From Mycolicibacterium vulneris (lineage in GTDB: Bacteria > Actinomycetota > Actinomycetes > Mycobacteriales > Mycobacteriaceae): a DNA stretch of 64,000 nt. The position numbers and the translations under genes are program-made. The DNA is taken from positions 1 to 64,000 of the forward strand of contig NZ_NCXM01000002.1 in the NCBI RefSeq assembly GCF_002104765.1, in the 5' to 3' direction. Shown piece after piece: positions 19,896 to 29,536 of the stretch. The notes under the pieces were generated by a model. It saw nothing but the letters and a program-made list of their open reading frames with translations. It did not search any database and was not told where the DNA came from. Position 1 is the first letter of the stretch; each line of letters begins with the position of its first letter.

Positions 19896-20135
19896 GATCA
19901 CTTCGGGATTGCCCTGTGTAACAAGCGGATTGCCCACGACTGGCGGCCGCTGTCGGCGAACCGTGAGAGCCGGCGTCGCGTTACATGACGGCAATCTGCG
20001 TCGAGGTGAGCGGCTGATGTCCTAGGTTGGCTTAATGATGCACATCACATCACTCGCGCAGCCCCGCAAGGCGGTCGTGGCCAACGGGCAGGCCAGTTGC
20101 GGTCGGGGGGCTCACATCATCAGGAGCGAAAGCCG

Positions 20136-21176
20136 ATGAATCTTGGTGACATAACGAACTTGGTGGAGAACTCGATCGGGAACCTGGTGGAAAAACCACT
20201 GGCCGCGGTGTCCCACATCGTCAACACCCCGAACTCGGCCGGACGGTATCGGCCGTTCTATCTGAGGAACCTGCTGGACGCGGTGCAGGGCCGCACGCTC
20301 GAGGAGGCCGTCGAGGGCAGGACCGCCCTGATCACCGGGGGATCCTCGGGCATTGGTGAGGCCGCCGCGAAGAAGATCGCGGAGGCCGGCGGTGCGGTGG
20401 CGCTGGTGGCGCGCACCCAAGAGAACCTCGAGAAGGTCGCCGACGAGATCCGCGCCGACGGCGGGGCCGCCCACGTCTACCCGTGCGACCTGTCCGACAT
20501 GGACGCCATCGCCGCGATGGCCGATCGGGTGCTCGACGATCTCGGTGGCGTCGACATCCTGATCAACAACGCCGGGCGCTCGATCCGGCGCTCGCTCGAG
20601 CTGTCCTACGACCGGATCCACGACTACCAGCGCACGATGCAGCTGAACTACCTCGGCGCGGTCCAGCTGATCCTCAAGTTCATCCCCGGGATGCGTGAGC
20701 GGGGATACGGGCACGTGCTCAACGTCTCCTCGGTCGGCGTCCAGACCCGCGCGCCGCGCTTCGGCGCCTACATCGCCAGCAAGGCCGCGCTGGACAGCTT
20801 GTGTGACGCGCTGCAGGCCGAGACGGTGAACGACGACGTGCGGTTCACCACCGTGCACATGGCGCTGGTGCGCACGCCGATGATCAGCCCGACCACGCTC
20901 TACGACAAGTTCCCGGCGCTGACGCCGGAGCAGGCGGCCGGGGTGATCACCGACGCGATCGTGCACCGGCCGCGGCGGGCCAGCTCGCCGTTCGGGCAGT
21001 TCGCCGCCGTCGCCGACGCCGTCAACCCGGCGGTGATGGACCGGGTGCGCAACCGGGCGTTCGTCATGTTTGGTGATTCCGACGCGGCTAAGGGTGATGA
21101 ACCATCAACCGAAGCAACGAAATTCGATAGACGCAGCGAAAACTTCGTGCGGGCGACCCGAGGGATACATTGGTGA
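20136..21176 (+). CDS. Fatty acyl-CoA reductase, short-chain dehydrogenase type (Rv1543-like)
   Basis: The 346-residue product starts at ATG 20136 with AGGAG about 10 nt upstream. An N-terminal extension of about 65 residues (MNLGDITNLVENSIG...) precedes a classical SDR domain: TGGSSGIG cofactor loop, NNAGRS, the catalytic Ser in NVSSVG and YxxxK as YIASK. The extended N-terminus and the VRATRGIHW end are typical of the mycobacterial acyl-CoA reductases that make fatty aldehydes or alcohols for wax esters; that role is inferred from the family. It is followed 4 bp later by a second SDR gene. Confidence 0.88.
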   Translation: MNLGDITNLVENSIGNLVEKPLAAVSHIVNTPNSAGRYRPFYLRNLLDAVQGRTLEEAVEGRTALITGGSSGIGEAAAKKIAEAGGAVALVARTQENLEKVADEIRADGGAAHVYPCDLSDMDAIAAMADRVLDDLGGVDILINNAGRSIRRSLELSYDRIHDYQRTMQLNYLGAVQLILKFIPGMRERGYGHVLNVSSVGVQTRAPRFGAYIASKAALDSLCDALQAETVNDDVRFTTVHMALVRTPMISPTTLYDKFPALTPEQAAGVITDAIVHRPRRASSPFGQFAAVADAVNPAVMDRVRNRAFVMFGDSDAAKGDEPSTEATKFDRRSENFVRATRGIHW

Positions 21177-21180
21177 CACC

Positions 21181-21984
21181 ATGAGCCTTCCAAAACCTGA
21201 CATTCAGACCACCGTCGTCATCACCGGCGCCTCGTCCGGCATCGGCGCCGAACTGGCCCGCGGGTTGGCCCGCCGTGGCTTCCCGCTGCTGCTGGTCGCG
21301 CGGCGCCGCGAGCGCCTCGACGAGTTGGCCAACGAGGTGGGCCAGGAGTACTCGGTCGCCGTCGAGGTGCTGCCGCTGGATCTCAGCGACGGCAAATCCC
21401 GCGCCAAGCTGGCGGGCCGGCTGCGCAGCGAGCCGATCGCCGGCCTGTGCAACAGCGCCGGTTTCGGCACCAGCGGGGTGTTCCACGAGCTGCCGGTGGA
21501 CCGCGAGAGCGAAGAGGTCACCCTCAACGCGCTGGCGTTGATGGAACTCACCCACGCGACGTTGCCCGGCATGGTCGAGCGCGGTGCCGGCGCTGTGATG
21601 AATATCGCGTCGATCGCGGGATTCCAGCCCGTTCCCTTCATGGCGGTCTATTCGGCGACCAAGGCCTTCGTGCAGACGTTCTCCGAAGCGGTGCACGAGG
21701 AGCTGCACGGGACGGGGGTCTCGGTCACCTGCCTGTGCCCGGGACCGGTGCCGACGGAGTGGGCCGAGATCGCCAACGCCGAGCGGTTCAGCATCCCCAT
21801 CGCGCAGGTGTCGCCGCGCGACGTGGCCGAGGCGGCCATCGGCGGCATGCTGGCCGGCCGACGCACGGTGGTGCCCGGCGTGGTGCCCAAGGTGGTCAGC
21901 ACCGGCGGCCGGTTCGTGCCGCGCAGCCTGCTGTTGCCGGGCATCCGGATCGGCAACCGATTCCGCGGCGGGCCCAAGAACTGA
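21181..21984 (+). CDS. Short-chain dehydrogenase/reductase (Rv1544-like)
   Basis: The ATG at 21181 gives 267 residues, 4 bp after the preceding reductase, so the two genes should form an operon. SDR motifs: TGASSGIG near the N-terminus, CNSAGFG at the NNAG position, catalytic Ser in NIASIAG and YSATK as YxxxK. The C-terminal third is typical of YqjQ/DltE-like SDRs. It may act on the product of its partner, but the substrate is unknown. The open frame extends 37 codons upstream into the previous gene; those codons are not used. Confidence 0.88.
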   Translation: MSLPKPDIQTTVVITGASSGIGAELARGLARRGFPLLLVARRRERLDELANEVGQEYSVAVEVLPLDLSDGKSRAKLAGRLRSEPIAGLCNSAGFGTSGVFHELPVDRESEEVTLNALALMELTHATLPGMVERGAGAVMNIASIAGFQPVPFMAVYSATKAFVQTFSEAVHEELHGTGVSVTCLCPGPVPTEWAEIANAERFSIPIAQVSPRDVAEAAIGGMLAGRRTVVPGVVPKVVSTGGRFVPRSLLLPGIRIGNRFRGGPKN

Positions 21985-22010
21985 CGCGGGGCGCATAGGG
22001 AGAGCACTGC

Positions 22011-24263
22011 GTGCTACGGGGAGCCGCTCGACTTGCCATAATCGCGCCGCGCAGGATCGTCGCCGCGGCTTTCCTGCTCATGGTCGCGGCCGGAATTTTC
22101 GGCTTCTCCGCCCTCGACGTGCTGTCGGCGGGCGGCTATCAGGATCCGTCATCGCAGTCTTCGCGGGCTCAGCGGGTGCTCGCGGAGAAGTTCGACTACG
22201 GCGACCAACAGATGGTTTTCGAGGTGACTACCGGGGCGGGTGCCCAAAGCGAGTCCGCCCGAAAGGTGGCCACCGACATCGTCGCGCAGCTGAAAGTGTC
22301 GCCGGACGTTGCTCAAGTCAGCTCGGCGTGGACCGTTCCGTCGCCGGCCGCGGCGGGCCTGATCAGCAAGGACGGTAAGACCGGATTGATCGTCGCCGGC
22401 ATTCGTGGCGGCGAGACCGGCGCCCAGAAGAACGCCGCGGCACTGGCCAAGAAACTCGTGCGCGATCGTGACGGCGTCACCGTGAAGGCAGGCGGCGAGG
22501 CCCTGACCTATGCGCAGATCAATAAACAAAGCGAAAAAGACCTGTTGGTCATGGAATCCATCGCGTTTCCATTGAGCTTCGTTGTACTGGTCTGGGTGTT
22601 CGGCGGCATGCTCGCCGCGGCGATTCCGATGGCGGTAGGCGGCTTCGCCATCGTTTGCACGTTGGCGACACTGCGGGCGATCACACTCTTCGCTGACGTC
22701 TCGATATTCGCGCTCAACCTGACGGTGGCCATGGGACTGGCGTTGGCCATCGACTACACCCTGCTGATCATCAGCCGATACCGCGACGAGCTTGCCGACG
22801 GGATGCAGCGCGAGGATGCACTGGTTCGCACCATGTGCACGGCCGGGCGAACCGTGCTGTTCTCAGCGACGACCGTCGCACTGTCCATGGCCACGATGGT
22901 GCTGTTTCCGATGTACTTCCTGAAGTCGTTCGCCTACGCGGGCGTCGCGGTGGTCGCCTTGGCGGCCGTTGCCGCGGTGGTGATTACGCCTGCCCTGATC
23001 GTGCTGCTTGGCGACCGGCTGGACTCGTTCAACGTGCGGCGGCTGATTCGCCGGGTGGGCGGGCGTCCCGAGCCGGTGTCAGGCCCGATCGAAGAGAGCT
23101 TCTTGTACCGCTCCACGAAAGCCGTGATGCGACGGCCGATTGTGATCGGCGTGGCGGTCATCGCGTTCTTGCTGGTGCTGGGGGCGCCTTTTCTCGGGGC
23201 GAATTGGGGCTTCTCCGACGACCGAGTGCTGCCGACATCGGCATCGGCGCGGCAGGTCGGCGACGACATGCGCACAAATTTCGCGGTCAGCACGGACAGG
23301 GACGTGACCGTCGTGATCCCTGATGCGTCCGGGTTGGTGCCCGGCGAGATCGAGCGCTATGCCGCCCAACTCTCGCAGGTAGCCGACGTCGTGTCCGTGT
23401 CGTCGCCTGGCGGGACCTTCCAGAACGGCGCGCCGGTCGGGCCGCCTTCCGCACCCACCGGCGCGAAGGACGGCAGTGTCTTCCTCACGGTGCGCAGTGC
23501 CGCCGCGTTGTTCTCCACCGCATCGGAAAGACAGCTGGATCGTCTTCAGGCCATCGCCGGACCCGGCGGCCGCGACGTGCTATTCACCGGCAGGGCGGAG
23601 ATAAACCGCGACAGCGCGGGAGCGGTGACGTCGCGGCTGCCGCTCGTCTTGTCGATCATCGCGGTGATCACCTTCGCGCTGTTGTTCTTGTTGACCGGCA
23701 GTGTGGTGATGCCGCTGAAAGCCTTGGTGCTCAACCTCTTTTCGCTGACCGCTGCATTCGGCGCGCTGGTATGGATCTTCCAGGAAGGCCACCTGGGTGC
23801 CCTGGGCACCACGGCCAACGGCACCCTGATGGTCCACATGCCGGTGCTGCTGTTCTGCATCGCGTTCGGTCTCTCCATGGATTACGAGGTCTTCTTGGTG
23901 TCTCGGATCCGGGAGCACTGGTTGGCCTCCGACCGAACGCCGGAGGATAACGACGAGGCCGTCGCGCAAGGTTTGGCTCGGTCCGGTCGGGTTGTGACCG
24001 CGGCGGCGCTGTTGATGTCGATCTCGTTCGCCGCGTTGATAGCCGCGCGGGTGTCGTTCATGAGGATGTTCGGTCTGGGACTCACTCTGGCGGTGGTGGT
24101 CGATGCGACGCTCGTTCGTATGCTGTTGCTTCCGGCGTTCATGCGCTTGATGGGCCGCGCCAACTGGTGGGCGCCTGAACCGTTGGTCAAGCTGCACGAG
24201 CGCATTGGCATCAACGAGGAAGCAGGCGACGTTCGGCCTGGCGCCCTCGGTGCCGAACAGTGA
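22011..24263 (+). CDS. MMPL-family RND transporter, MmpL13-like
   Basis: A 750-residue inner-membrane exporter. GTG 22011 with a GGGAGAG element upstream. Architecture: one N-terminal span, a periplasmic domain (about residues 35-180), a five-span bundle, a long loop, a span at about 380, a second periplasmic domain, then a second bundle. The proton-relay Asp-Tyr pairs of MmpL proteins are present as LAIDYTLLI and LSMDYEVFLV. It lacks the extended C-terminal domain of MmpL3. MmpL proteins export lipids or siderophores; the cargo here is unknown. It is inserted between the Rv1544 and Rv1546 counterparts, where M. tuberculosis has no MMPL gene. Slightly lower GC than its neighbours. Confidence 0.9.
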   Translation: MLRGAARLAIIAPRRIVAAAFLLMVAAGIFGFSALDVLSAGGYQDPSSQSSRAQRVLAEKFDYGDQQMVFEVTTGAGAQSESARKVATDIVAQLKVSPDVAQVSSAWTVPSPAAAGLISKDGKTGLIVAGIRGGETGAQKNAAALAKKLVRDRDGVTVKAGGEALTYAQINKQSEKDLLVMESIAFPLSFVVLVWVFGGMLAAAIPMAVGGFAIVCTLATLRAITLFADVSIFALNLTVAMGLALAIDYTLLIISRYRDELADGMQREDALVRTMCTAGRTVLFSATTVALSMATMVLFPMYFLKSFAYAGVAVVALAAVAAVVITPALIVLLGDRLDSFNVRRLIRRVGGRPEPVSGPIEESFLYRSTKAVMRRPIVIGVAVIAFLLVLGAPFLGANWGFSDDRVLPTSASARQVGDDMRTNFAVSTDRDVTVVIPDASGLVPGEIERYAAQLSQVADVVSVSSPGGTFQNGAPVGPPSAPTGAKDGSVFLTVRSAAALFSTASERQLDRLQAIAGPGGRDVLFTGRAEINRDSAGAVTSRLPLVLSIIAVITFALLFLLTGSVVMPLKALVLNLFSLTAAFGALVWIFQEGHLGALGTTANGTLMVHMPVLLFCIAFGLSMDYEVFLVSRIREHWLASDRTPEDNDEAVAQGLARSGRVVTAAALLMSISFAALIAARVSFMRMFGLGLTLAVVVDATLVRMLLLPAFMRLMGRANWWAPEPLVKLHERIGINEEAGDVRPGALGAEQ

Positions 24264-24345
24264 ATTCCGCGATTTCCGCCGGGCGTGAGTCGAGGATCCG
24301 GAGACGCGCGGTACCGAACGACCGACGTAGTTGGTCGACACAATC

Positions 24346-24351
24346 TAGGCT
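24346..24351 (+). promoter_or_regulatory. -10 box of the SRPBCC gene, leaderless arrangement
   Basis: TAGGCT ends 6 nt before GTG 24358; no Shine-Dalgarno is present. Confidence 0.5.
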
Positions 24352-24357
24352 CAGGCG

Positions 24358-24789
24358 GTGGCTGCTGTGGACCTGACCGCCGACCTCCCGATGACCCCGC
24401 AGGACATGTGGGACCGCGTCTCCGATCTGTCGGACCTGGGCGACTGGCTGGTCATGCACGAGGGATGGCGCAGCGAACTGCCCGACGAGATCGCCGAGGG
24501 CACCCAGATCGTCGGCGTGGCAAGGGCCAAGGGCCTGCGCAACCGGGTGAGCTGGACGGTCACCACGTGGGACCCGCCGCACGAGATGGCGATGTCCGGT
24601 TCGGGCAAGGGCGGCGCCAAGTACGCCGTCACGCTCACCGTGCGGCCCACCGGTGAGGGATCGACGCTGGGTCTGCGCCTCGAACTGGGCGGACGGGCGC
24701 TGTTCGGTCCGGTGGGCTCGGCGGCGGCGCGCGCCGTCAAAGGCGACGTCCAGAAGTCGCTGGAGAACTTCGTCGAGTTGTACGGATAA
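24358..24789 (+). CDS. SRPBCC (polyketide cyclase/START-like) family protein, Rv1546-like
   Basis: A 143-residue single-domain protein with the helix-grip fold pattern: N-terminal strand ([11 protein letters not shown]), a short helix pair ([18 protein letters not shown]), a curved sheet containing [15 protein letters not shown], and a long C-terminal helix ([18 protein letters not shown]). Such proteins bind hydrophobic ligands; ligand and role are unknown. The start is GTG 24358, supported by a -10 box 6 nt upstream. It lies just before dnaE1 on the same strand, as in M. tuberculosis. Confidence 0.85.
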   Translation: MAAVDLTADLPMTPQDMWDRVSDLSDLGDWLVMHEGWRSELPDEIAEGTQIVGVARAKGLRNRVSWTVTTWDPPHEMAMSGSGKGGAKYAVTLTVRPTGEGSTLGLRLELGGRALFGPVGSAAARAVKGDVQKSLENFVELYG

Positions 24790-24841
24790 ACCGGTCAAGA
24801 CACACGCCGCGACACGCCGAACTCGTGTCGGTCGACGGTCA

Positions 24842-24847
24842 TAGACT
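24842..24847 (+). promoter_or_regulatory. -10 box of dnaE1
   Basis: TAGACT ends 9 nt before the dnaE1 ATG, which implies a leader of at most a few nucleotides. Confidence 0.45.
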
Positions 24848-24856
24848 GGCGTCCCT

Positions 24857-27800
24857 ATGACCGGTTCGTCTGCTCCGAGCGCGAGCGCTCCTCGCGGGTC
24901 GTCCTTCGTGCACCTGCATAACCACACCGAGTATTCGATGTTGGACGGTGCCGCGAAGATCGCGCCGATGCTGGCCGAGGTGGACCGGCTGCAAATGCCC
25001 GCGGTCGGGATGACCGACCACGGAAACATGTTCGGCGCCAGCGAGTTCTACAACGCGGCGACCAAGGCTGGGATCAAGCCGATCATCGGCGTCGAGGCCT
25101 ACATCGCGCCGGCCTCGCGCTTCGACACCCGGCGGATCCTGTGGGGTGACCCGGGCCAGAAGTCCGACGACGTGTCGGGCAGCGGCTCCTACACGCACAT
25201 GACGATGGTGGCCGAGAACGCCACCGGCCTGCGCAACCTGTTCAAGCTGTCCTCGCTGGCGTCGTTCGAGGGCCAGCTCGGCAAGTGGTCGCGGATGGAC
25301 GCCGAGATCATCGCCGAACACGCCGAGGGCATCATCGCCACCACCGGGTGCCCGTCAGGGGAGGTGCAGACCCGGCTGCGACTGGGGCACGAGCGCGAGG
25401 CGCTGGAGTCGGCCGCGAAGTGGCGCGAGATCTTCGGCGCCGACAACTACTTCCTGGAGCTGATGGACCACGGGCTGTCCATCGAGACGCGGGTCCGCGA
25501 AGGGCTGCTGGAGATCGGCCGCAAGCTGGGCATCCCGCCGCTGGCCACTAACGACTGCCACTACGTCACCCGCGACGCCGCCCACAACCACGAGGCGCTG
25601 CTGTGCGTGCAGACCGGTAAGACGCTCTCGGACCCCAACCGGTTCAAGTTCGACGGCGACGGCTACTACCTCAAGTCGGCCGCCGAGATGCGACAGATCT
25701 GGGACGACGAGGTGCCCGGCGCCTGCGACTCCACCCTGCTGATCGCTGAGCGGGTGCAGTCGTATGACGAGGTGTGGGCGCCGCGGGACCGGATGCCGAT
25801 CTTCCCGGTGCCCGAGGGACACGACCAGGCGACATGGCTGCACCACGAGGTGCTGGCCGGCCTGCAGCGCCGCTTTCCGTCCGGCGTCGGACAGGACTAC
25901 ATCGACCGGGCCGAGTACGAGATCAAGGTCATCTGCGACAAGGGTTTCCCGTCGTACTTCCTGATCGTCGCCGACCTGATCAACTACGCACGGTCGGTCG
26001 ACATCCGGGTGGGTCCGGGGCGTGGCTCGGCGGCGGGCTCGCTGGTGGCCTATGCGCTGGGCATCACCAACATCGACCCGATCCCGCACGGTCTGCTGTT
26101 CGAGCGGTTCCTCAACCCGGAACGCCCGTCGGCGCCCGACATCGATATCGACTTCGACGACCGTCGTCGCGGCGAGATGGTGCGCTACGCCGCCGAGAAG
26201 TGGGGCTCCGACCGCGTCGCCCAGGTCATCACCTTCGGCACCATTAAAACCAAAGCAGCACTGAAGGATTCGGCGCGCATCCACTACGGCCAGCCCGGGT
26301 TCGCGATCGCCGACCGGATCACCAAGGCGCTGCCGCCGCCGATCATGGCCAAAGACATTCCGCTGTCGGGCATCACCGACCCGGGCCATGAGCGCTACAA
26401 GGAGGCCACCGAGGTCCGCGGCCTGATCGAAACCGACCCGGACGTGCGCACCATCTACCAGACCGCGCGCGGCCTGGAAGGCCTGATCCGCAACGCCGGC
26501 GTGCACGCGTGCGCGGTGATCATGAGCAGCGAGCCGCTGACCGAGGCCATCCCGCTGTGGAAGCGGCCCCAGGACGGCGCCATCATCACCGGCTGGGACT
26601 ACCCGTCGTGTGAGGCCATCGGCCTGCTGAAGATGGACTTCCTGGGCCTGCGGAACCTGACGATCATCGGCGACGCCCTGGAAAACATCAAGAGCAACAG
26701 GGGAATTGACCTCGACCTGGAATCGGTGCCGCTGGACGATAAGCCCACCTACGAGCTGCTCGGCCGCGGCGACACCCTGGGCGTGTTCCAGCTCGACGGC
26801 GGTCCGATGCGAGACCTGTTGCGCCGCATGCAGCCCACCGAATTCAACGACATCGTCGCGGTGCTGGCGCTGTACCGCCCCGGCCCGATGGGCATGAACG
26901 CCCACAACGACTACGCCGACCGCAAGAACGGTCGTCAGGCGGTCAAGCCGATCCACCCGGAGCTCGAGGAGCCGCTGCGCGAGATCCTGGCCGAGACGCA
27001 CGGCCTGATCGTCTACCAAGAGCAGATCATGTTCATCGCCCAGAAGGTCGCGTCCTACACGATGGGCAAAGCCGACGCGCTGCGCAAGGCGATGGGTAAG
27101 AAGAAGCTCGAGGTGCTCGAGGCCGAGTACAAGGGTTTCTACGACGGCATGACCGCCAACGGCTTCTCCGAAAAAGCGGTGAAAGCGTTGTGGGACACCA
27201 TCCTTCCGTTTGCCGGGTACGCGTTCAACAAGTCGCACGCGGCCGGCTACGGCCTGGTGTCCTATTGGACGGCCTATCTGAAGGCCAACTATCCGGCCGA
27301 GTACATGGCCGGCCTTCTGACGTCGGTGGGTGACGACAAGGACAAGGCCGCGGTTTACCTGGCCGACTGCCGCAAGCTGGGTATCACGGTGCTGCCGCCG
27401 GACGTCAACGAGTCCCTGGTGAACTTCGCCTCGGTGGGGAAAGACATCCGGTTCGGGCTGGGCGCGGTGCGCAACGTCGGCGCCAACGTGGTCGGCTCGC
27501 TGATCGGCACCCGCAACGCTAAGGGTAAGTTCACCGACTTCTCGGACTATCTCAACAAGATCGACGTCGCGGCCTGCAACAAGAAGGTCACCGAATCGTT
27601 GATCAAGGCGGGCGCCTTCGACTCGCTGGGTCACGCCCGCAAGGGCCTGTTCCTGGTGCACACCGACGCGGTCGACTCGGTGTTGGGCACCAAGAAGGCC
27701 GAGGCGATGGGGCAGTTCGACTTGTTCGGCGGCGGCAGTGACGGCAGCCTCACCGACTCGGTGTTCAACATCAAGGTGCCCGACGACGAGTGGGAGGACA

Positions 27801-28429
27801 AGCACAAGCTCGCGCTGGAGCGAGAAATGCTGGGCCTGTACGTGTCCGGGCATCCGCTCAACCAGGTGGCGCACCTGCTGACCGCGCAGGTCGACACCCA
27901 GATCCCGGCCATCCTCGACGGCGATGTGCCCAATGACACCCAGGTGCGGGTGGGCGGCATCCTCGCCTCGGTCAACCGCCGGGTCAACAAGAACGGAATG
28001 CCGTGGGCGTCAGCCCAATTGGAGGACCTCACCGGTGGCATCGAGGTGATGTTCTTCCCGCAGGCGTACTCCGTGTACGGGGCCGACATCGCCGACGACG
28101 TCGTGGTGCTGATCAAGGCCAAGGTGTCGCTGCGCGACGACCGGGTCGCGCTGATCGCCAACGAGCTTGTGGTGCCCGACTTCTCCAACGCGCAGCCGAA
28201 CCGGCCGCTGGCGGTCAGCCTGCCGACGCGGCAGTGCACCATCGACAAGGTCACCGCGCTCAAGCAGGTGCTGGCCCGCCACCCCGGCACGGCGCAGGTG
28301 CACCTGCGCCTGATCAGCGGTGACCGGATCACCACGCTGGAACTGGATGCCTCCCTTCGGGTTACGCCGTCGCCGGCGCTGATGGGGGATCTCAAGGCAC
28401 TGCTCGGCCCCGGCTGCCTGGGCGGCTAG
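24857..28429 (+). CDS. dnaE1: Replicative DNA polymerase III alpha subunit
   Basis: Main chromosomal replicase catalytic subunit, 1,190 residues. The N-terminal PHP domain keeps its metal-binding histidines ([24 protein letters not shown]); in mycobacteria this domain does the 3'-5' proofreading. The palm carries the catalytic aspartates in PDIDIDFDD (about residue 430). A helix-hairpin-helix region, an OB-fold ([21 protein letters not shown]) and a C-terminal domain follow. ATG 24857 agrees with the family start. Fully intact; target of nargenicin-type inhibitors in M. tuberculosis (family knowledge). Confidence 0.98.
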   Translation: MTGSSAPSASAPRGSSFVHLHNHTEYSMLDGAAKIAPMLAEVDRLQMPAVGMTDHGNMFGASEFYNAATKAGIKPIIGVEAYIAPASRFDTRRILWGDPGQKSDDVSGSGSYTHMTMVAENATGLRNLFKLSSLASFEGQLGKWSRMDAEIIAEHAEGIIATTGCPSGEVQTRLRLGHEREALESAAKWREIFGADNYFLELMDHGLSIETRVREGLLEIGRKLGIPPLATNDCHYVTRDAAHNHEALLCVQTGKTLSDPNRFKFDGDGYYLKSAAEMRQIWDDEVPGACDSTLLIAERVQSYDEVWAPRDRMPIFPVPEGHDQATWLHHEVLAGLQRRFPSGVGQDYIDRAEYEIKVICDKGFPSYFLIVADLINYARSVDIRVGPGRGSAAGSLVAYALGITNIDPIPHGLLFERFLNPERPSAPDIDIDFDDRRRGEMVRYAAEKWGSDRVAQVITFGTIKTKAALKDSARIHYGQPGFAIADRITKALPPPIMAKDIPLSGITDPGHERYKEATEVRGLIETDPDVRTIYQTARGLEGLIRNAGVHACAVIMSSEPLTEAIPLWKRPQDGAIITGWDYPSCEAIGLLKMDFLGLRNLTIIGDALENIKSNRGIDLDLESVPLDDKPTYELLGRGDTLGVFQLDGGPMRDLLRRMQPTEFNDIVAVLALYRPGPMGMNAHNDYADRKNGRQAVKPIHPELEEPLREILAETHGLIVYQEQIMFIAQKVASYTMGKADALRKAMGKKKLEVLEAEYKGFYDGMTANGFSEKAVKALWDTILPFAGYAFNKSHAAGYGLVSYWTAYLKANYPAEYMAGLLTSVGDDKDKAAVYLADCRKLGITVLPPDVNESLVNFASVGKDIRFGLGAVRNVGANVVGSLIGTRNAKGKFTDFSDYLNKIDVAACNKKVTESLIKAGAFDSLGHARKGLFLVHTDAVDSVLGTKKAEAMGQFDLFGGGSDGSLTDSVFNIKVPDDEWEDKHKLALEREMLGLYVSGHPLNQVAHLLTAQVDTQIPAILDGDVPNDTQVRVGGILASVNRRVNKNGMPWASAQLEDLTGGIEVMFFPQAYSVYGADIADDVVVLIKAKVSLRDDRVALIANELVVPDFSNAQPNRPLAVSLPTRQCTIDKVTALKQVLARHPGTAQVHLRLISGDRITTLELDASLRVTPSPALMGDLKALLGPGCLGG

Positions 28430-28516
28430 GCGGTCAGTCGGAGCGCCGCCTGGTGGTCGTGGGTCGGGACGATGGTGACCGCAATCGGGGGATGGTCATA
28501 ACCACAGTCAAGGACT

Positions 28517-28522
28517 TAGAGT
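28517..28522 (+). promoter_or_regulatory. Possible -10 box of the MerR-VOC operon
   Basis: TAGAGT lies 38 nt before the MerR ATG, within a small dyad (AGTC-AAG-GACT, 28506-28516) of the sort MerR proteins may bind. The -35 is unclear. Confidence 0.35.
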
Positions 28523-28560
28523 TGGCTCGAAGGCAAGCGTCGACGTCTCGGGAGGGTGCG

Positions 28561-28962
28561 ATGGCGCCAAGCCTGACGATCGGGGAGGTGGCGCGCCAGG
28601 CCGGGGTGGCCGCGACGGCGTTGCGCTACTACGAGCAGATCGGCCTGGTGCCGGAGCCGGCGCGGCTGGGCGGTCAGCGCCGCTATGACGACTCGATTCT
28701 GGCCCGCCTCGAGGTGATCGCGCTGCGCAAGGCCGCCGGATTCTCGCTGGACGAGATCCAGCTGCTGTTTGCCGACGACGCGCCCGGGCGGCCGGCCGGC
28801 TGCGCGCTGGCCGAGGCCAAGCTCGCCGAGATCGACGCGCAGATGGGTTCGCTGGCCCGTGCCCGGGCCGTCATCGAGTGGGGAATGCGCTGCACGTGTC
28901 CCTCGATTGACGCCTGCACCTGTGGCATTCACCCACCCCACGCCGGCAAGGAGCACCCATGA
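28561..28962 (+). CDS. MerR-family regulator with a cysteine metal-site pattern
   Basis: The ATG at 28561 follows GGAGGG and gives 133 residues; the open frame further upstream lacks protein character. The N-terminus has the MerR winged helix (SLTIGEVARQAGVAATALRYYEQIGL). Cysteines fall where metal sensors have them: Cys81 at the start of the dimerisation helix, and Cys111, Cys113, Cys119 and Cys121 in the C-terminal loop (CTCPSIDACTC), followed by His124 and His127. Cys111 to Cys119 is the C-x7-C spacing of CueR/ZntR-type loops. It overlaps the VOC gene by ATGA, so it probably controls it in response to a metal, thiol or electrophile. Effector not predictable. Confidence 0.82.
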   Translation: MAPSLTIGEVARQAGVAATALRYYEQIGLVPEPARLGGQRRYDDSILARLEVIALRKAAGFSLDEIQLLFADDAPGRPAGCALAEAKLAEIDAQMGSLARARAVIEWGMRCTCPSIDACTCGIHPPHAGKEHP

Positions 28963-29435
28963 CCCAGCAGCACCCCATCGCCGTGCAGAACTTCTCGCAC
29001 GTCTGCATCGGCGTCTCCGACATCGCGGCGTCGCTGGCCTTCTACACCGCGGTGCTGGGGATGGACGTGGTGTTCGACGTCGAGCTCGAGGGCGCCGGAC
29101 TGGATACGGTCACCGGCGGTGCGGCCCAGCGGGGCCGCATGGTCGGCGGGCTGATCGGGACGGCGATGGTGGAGTTGTTGTCATTGGGCACGGTGCCGGA
29201 GTGCCCGAGCGGGCCGCACCTGGGCTACACCAACATGTCGTTTCGCGTCGACGATCTCGACGCCACCTTCGAGACCATCACGCGCCACCACCCCGGCGTC
29301 CGGGCCGACCCGCCCGTCGATATCGGGGGAGTGCGGATGTTCTTCATCTACGACCCCGACGCGACGCCGATCGAGCTGGTCGAACTGCCCGGCGGCGTGA
29401 CGAGCACGGTGCAGTTGTGGCGACCCGAGTCATGA
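28959..29435 (+). CDS. VOC-superfamily (glyoxalase/dioxygenase-like) protein
   Basis: A 158-residue protein with two vicinal-oxygen-chelate repeats: FSHVCIGVSDIAASLAFYTAVLGM at the N-terminus and HLGYTNMSFRVDDLDATFETI in the second half, ending with a FFIYDPDATPIELVEL strand. Candidate metal ligands are His at the first strand, a central Glu (TAMVELLSLG), His before LGYTN and Glu in IELVEL. Reaction could be glyoxalase, epimerase or dioxygenase type. Start codon overlaps the MerR stop, which indicates one transcript and a shared response, perhaps detoxification. Confidence 0.85.
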   Translation: MTQQHPIAVQNFSHVCIGVSDIAASLAFYTAVLGMDVVFDVELEGAGLDTVTGGAAQRGRMVGGLIGTAMVELLSLGTVPECPSGPHLGYTNMSFRVDDLDATFETITRHHPGVRADPPVDIGGVRMFFIYDPDATPIELVELPGGVTSTVQLWRPES

Positions 29436-29491
29436 CCCGGCCGCAGCGGCGAAGCCACGCGATATGGTCCCCGCCGCCCTGTGCTCGGACG

Positions 29492-29497
29492 TAGGCT
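29492..29497 (+). promoter_or_regulatory. -10 box of fadD11-plsB1
   Basis: TAGGCT, predicting a start near 29504 and a leader of about 32 nt that holds GAGGAGG (29524-29530). Confidence 0.45.
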
Positions 29498-29536
29498 CAC
29501 GAAGGCAGTGCTGATGTGGTGCCGAGGAGGACGGAA

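Larger units (their letters stand above)
19637..20135. other. 500-bp intergenic region upstream of the acyl-CoA reductase gene
   Basis: Holds an inverted repeat (19666-19725), a possible minus-strand relic (19755-19895) and several further copies of an ATTGCC/GGCAAT word (near 19909, 19930 and 19991). The promoter of the downstream gene probably lies near 20030-20040 (TTAATG). No intact gene is seen. In M. tuberculosis this interval contains lprI and glbN, which are absent here. Confidence 0.5.

Noticed and set aside
25355..27874. 839-codon minus-strand open frame inside dnaE1
   Set aside because: Antisense shadow of dnaE1; no domain, start signal or plausible composition.
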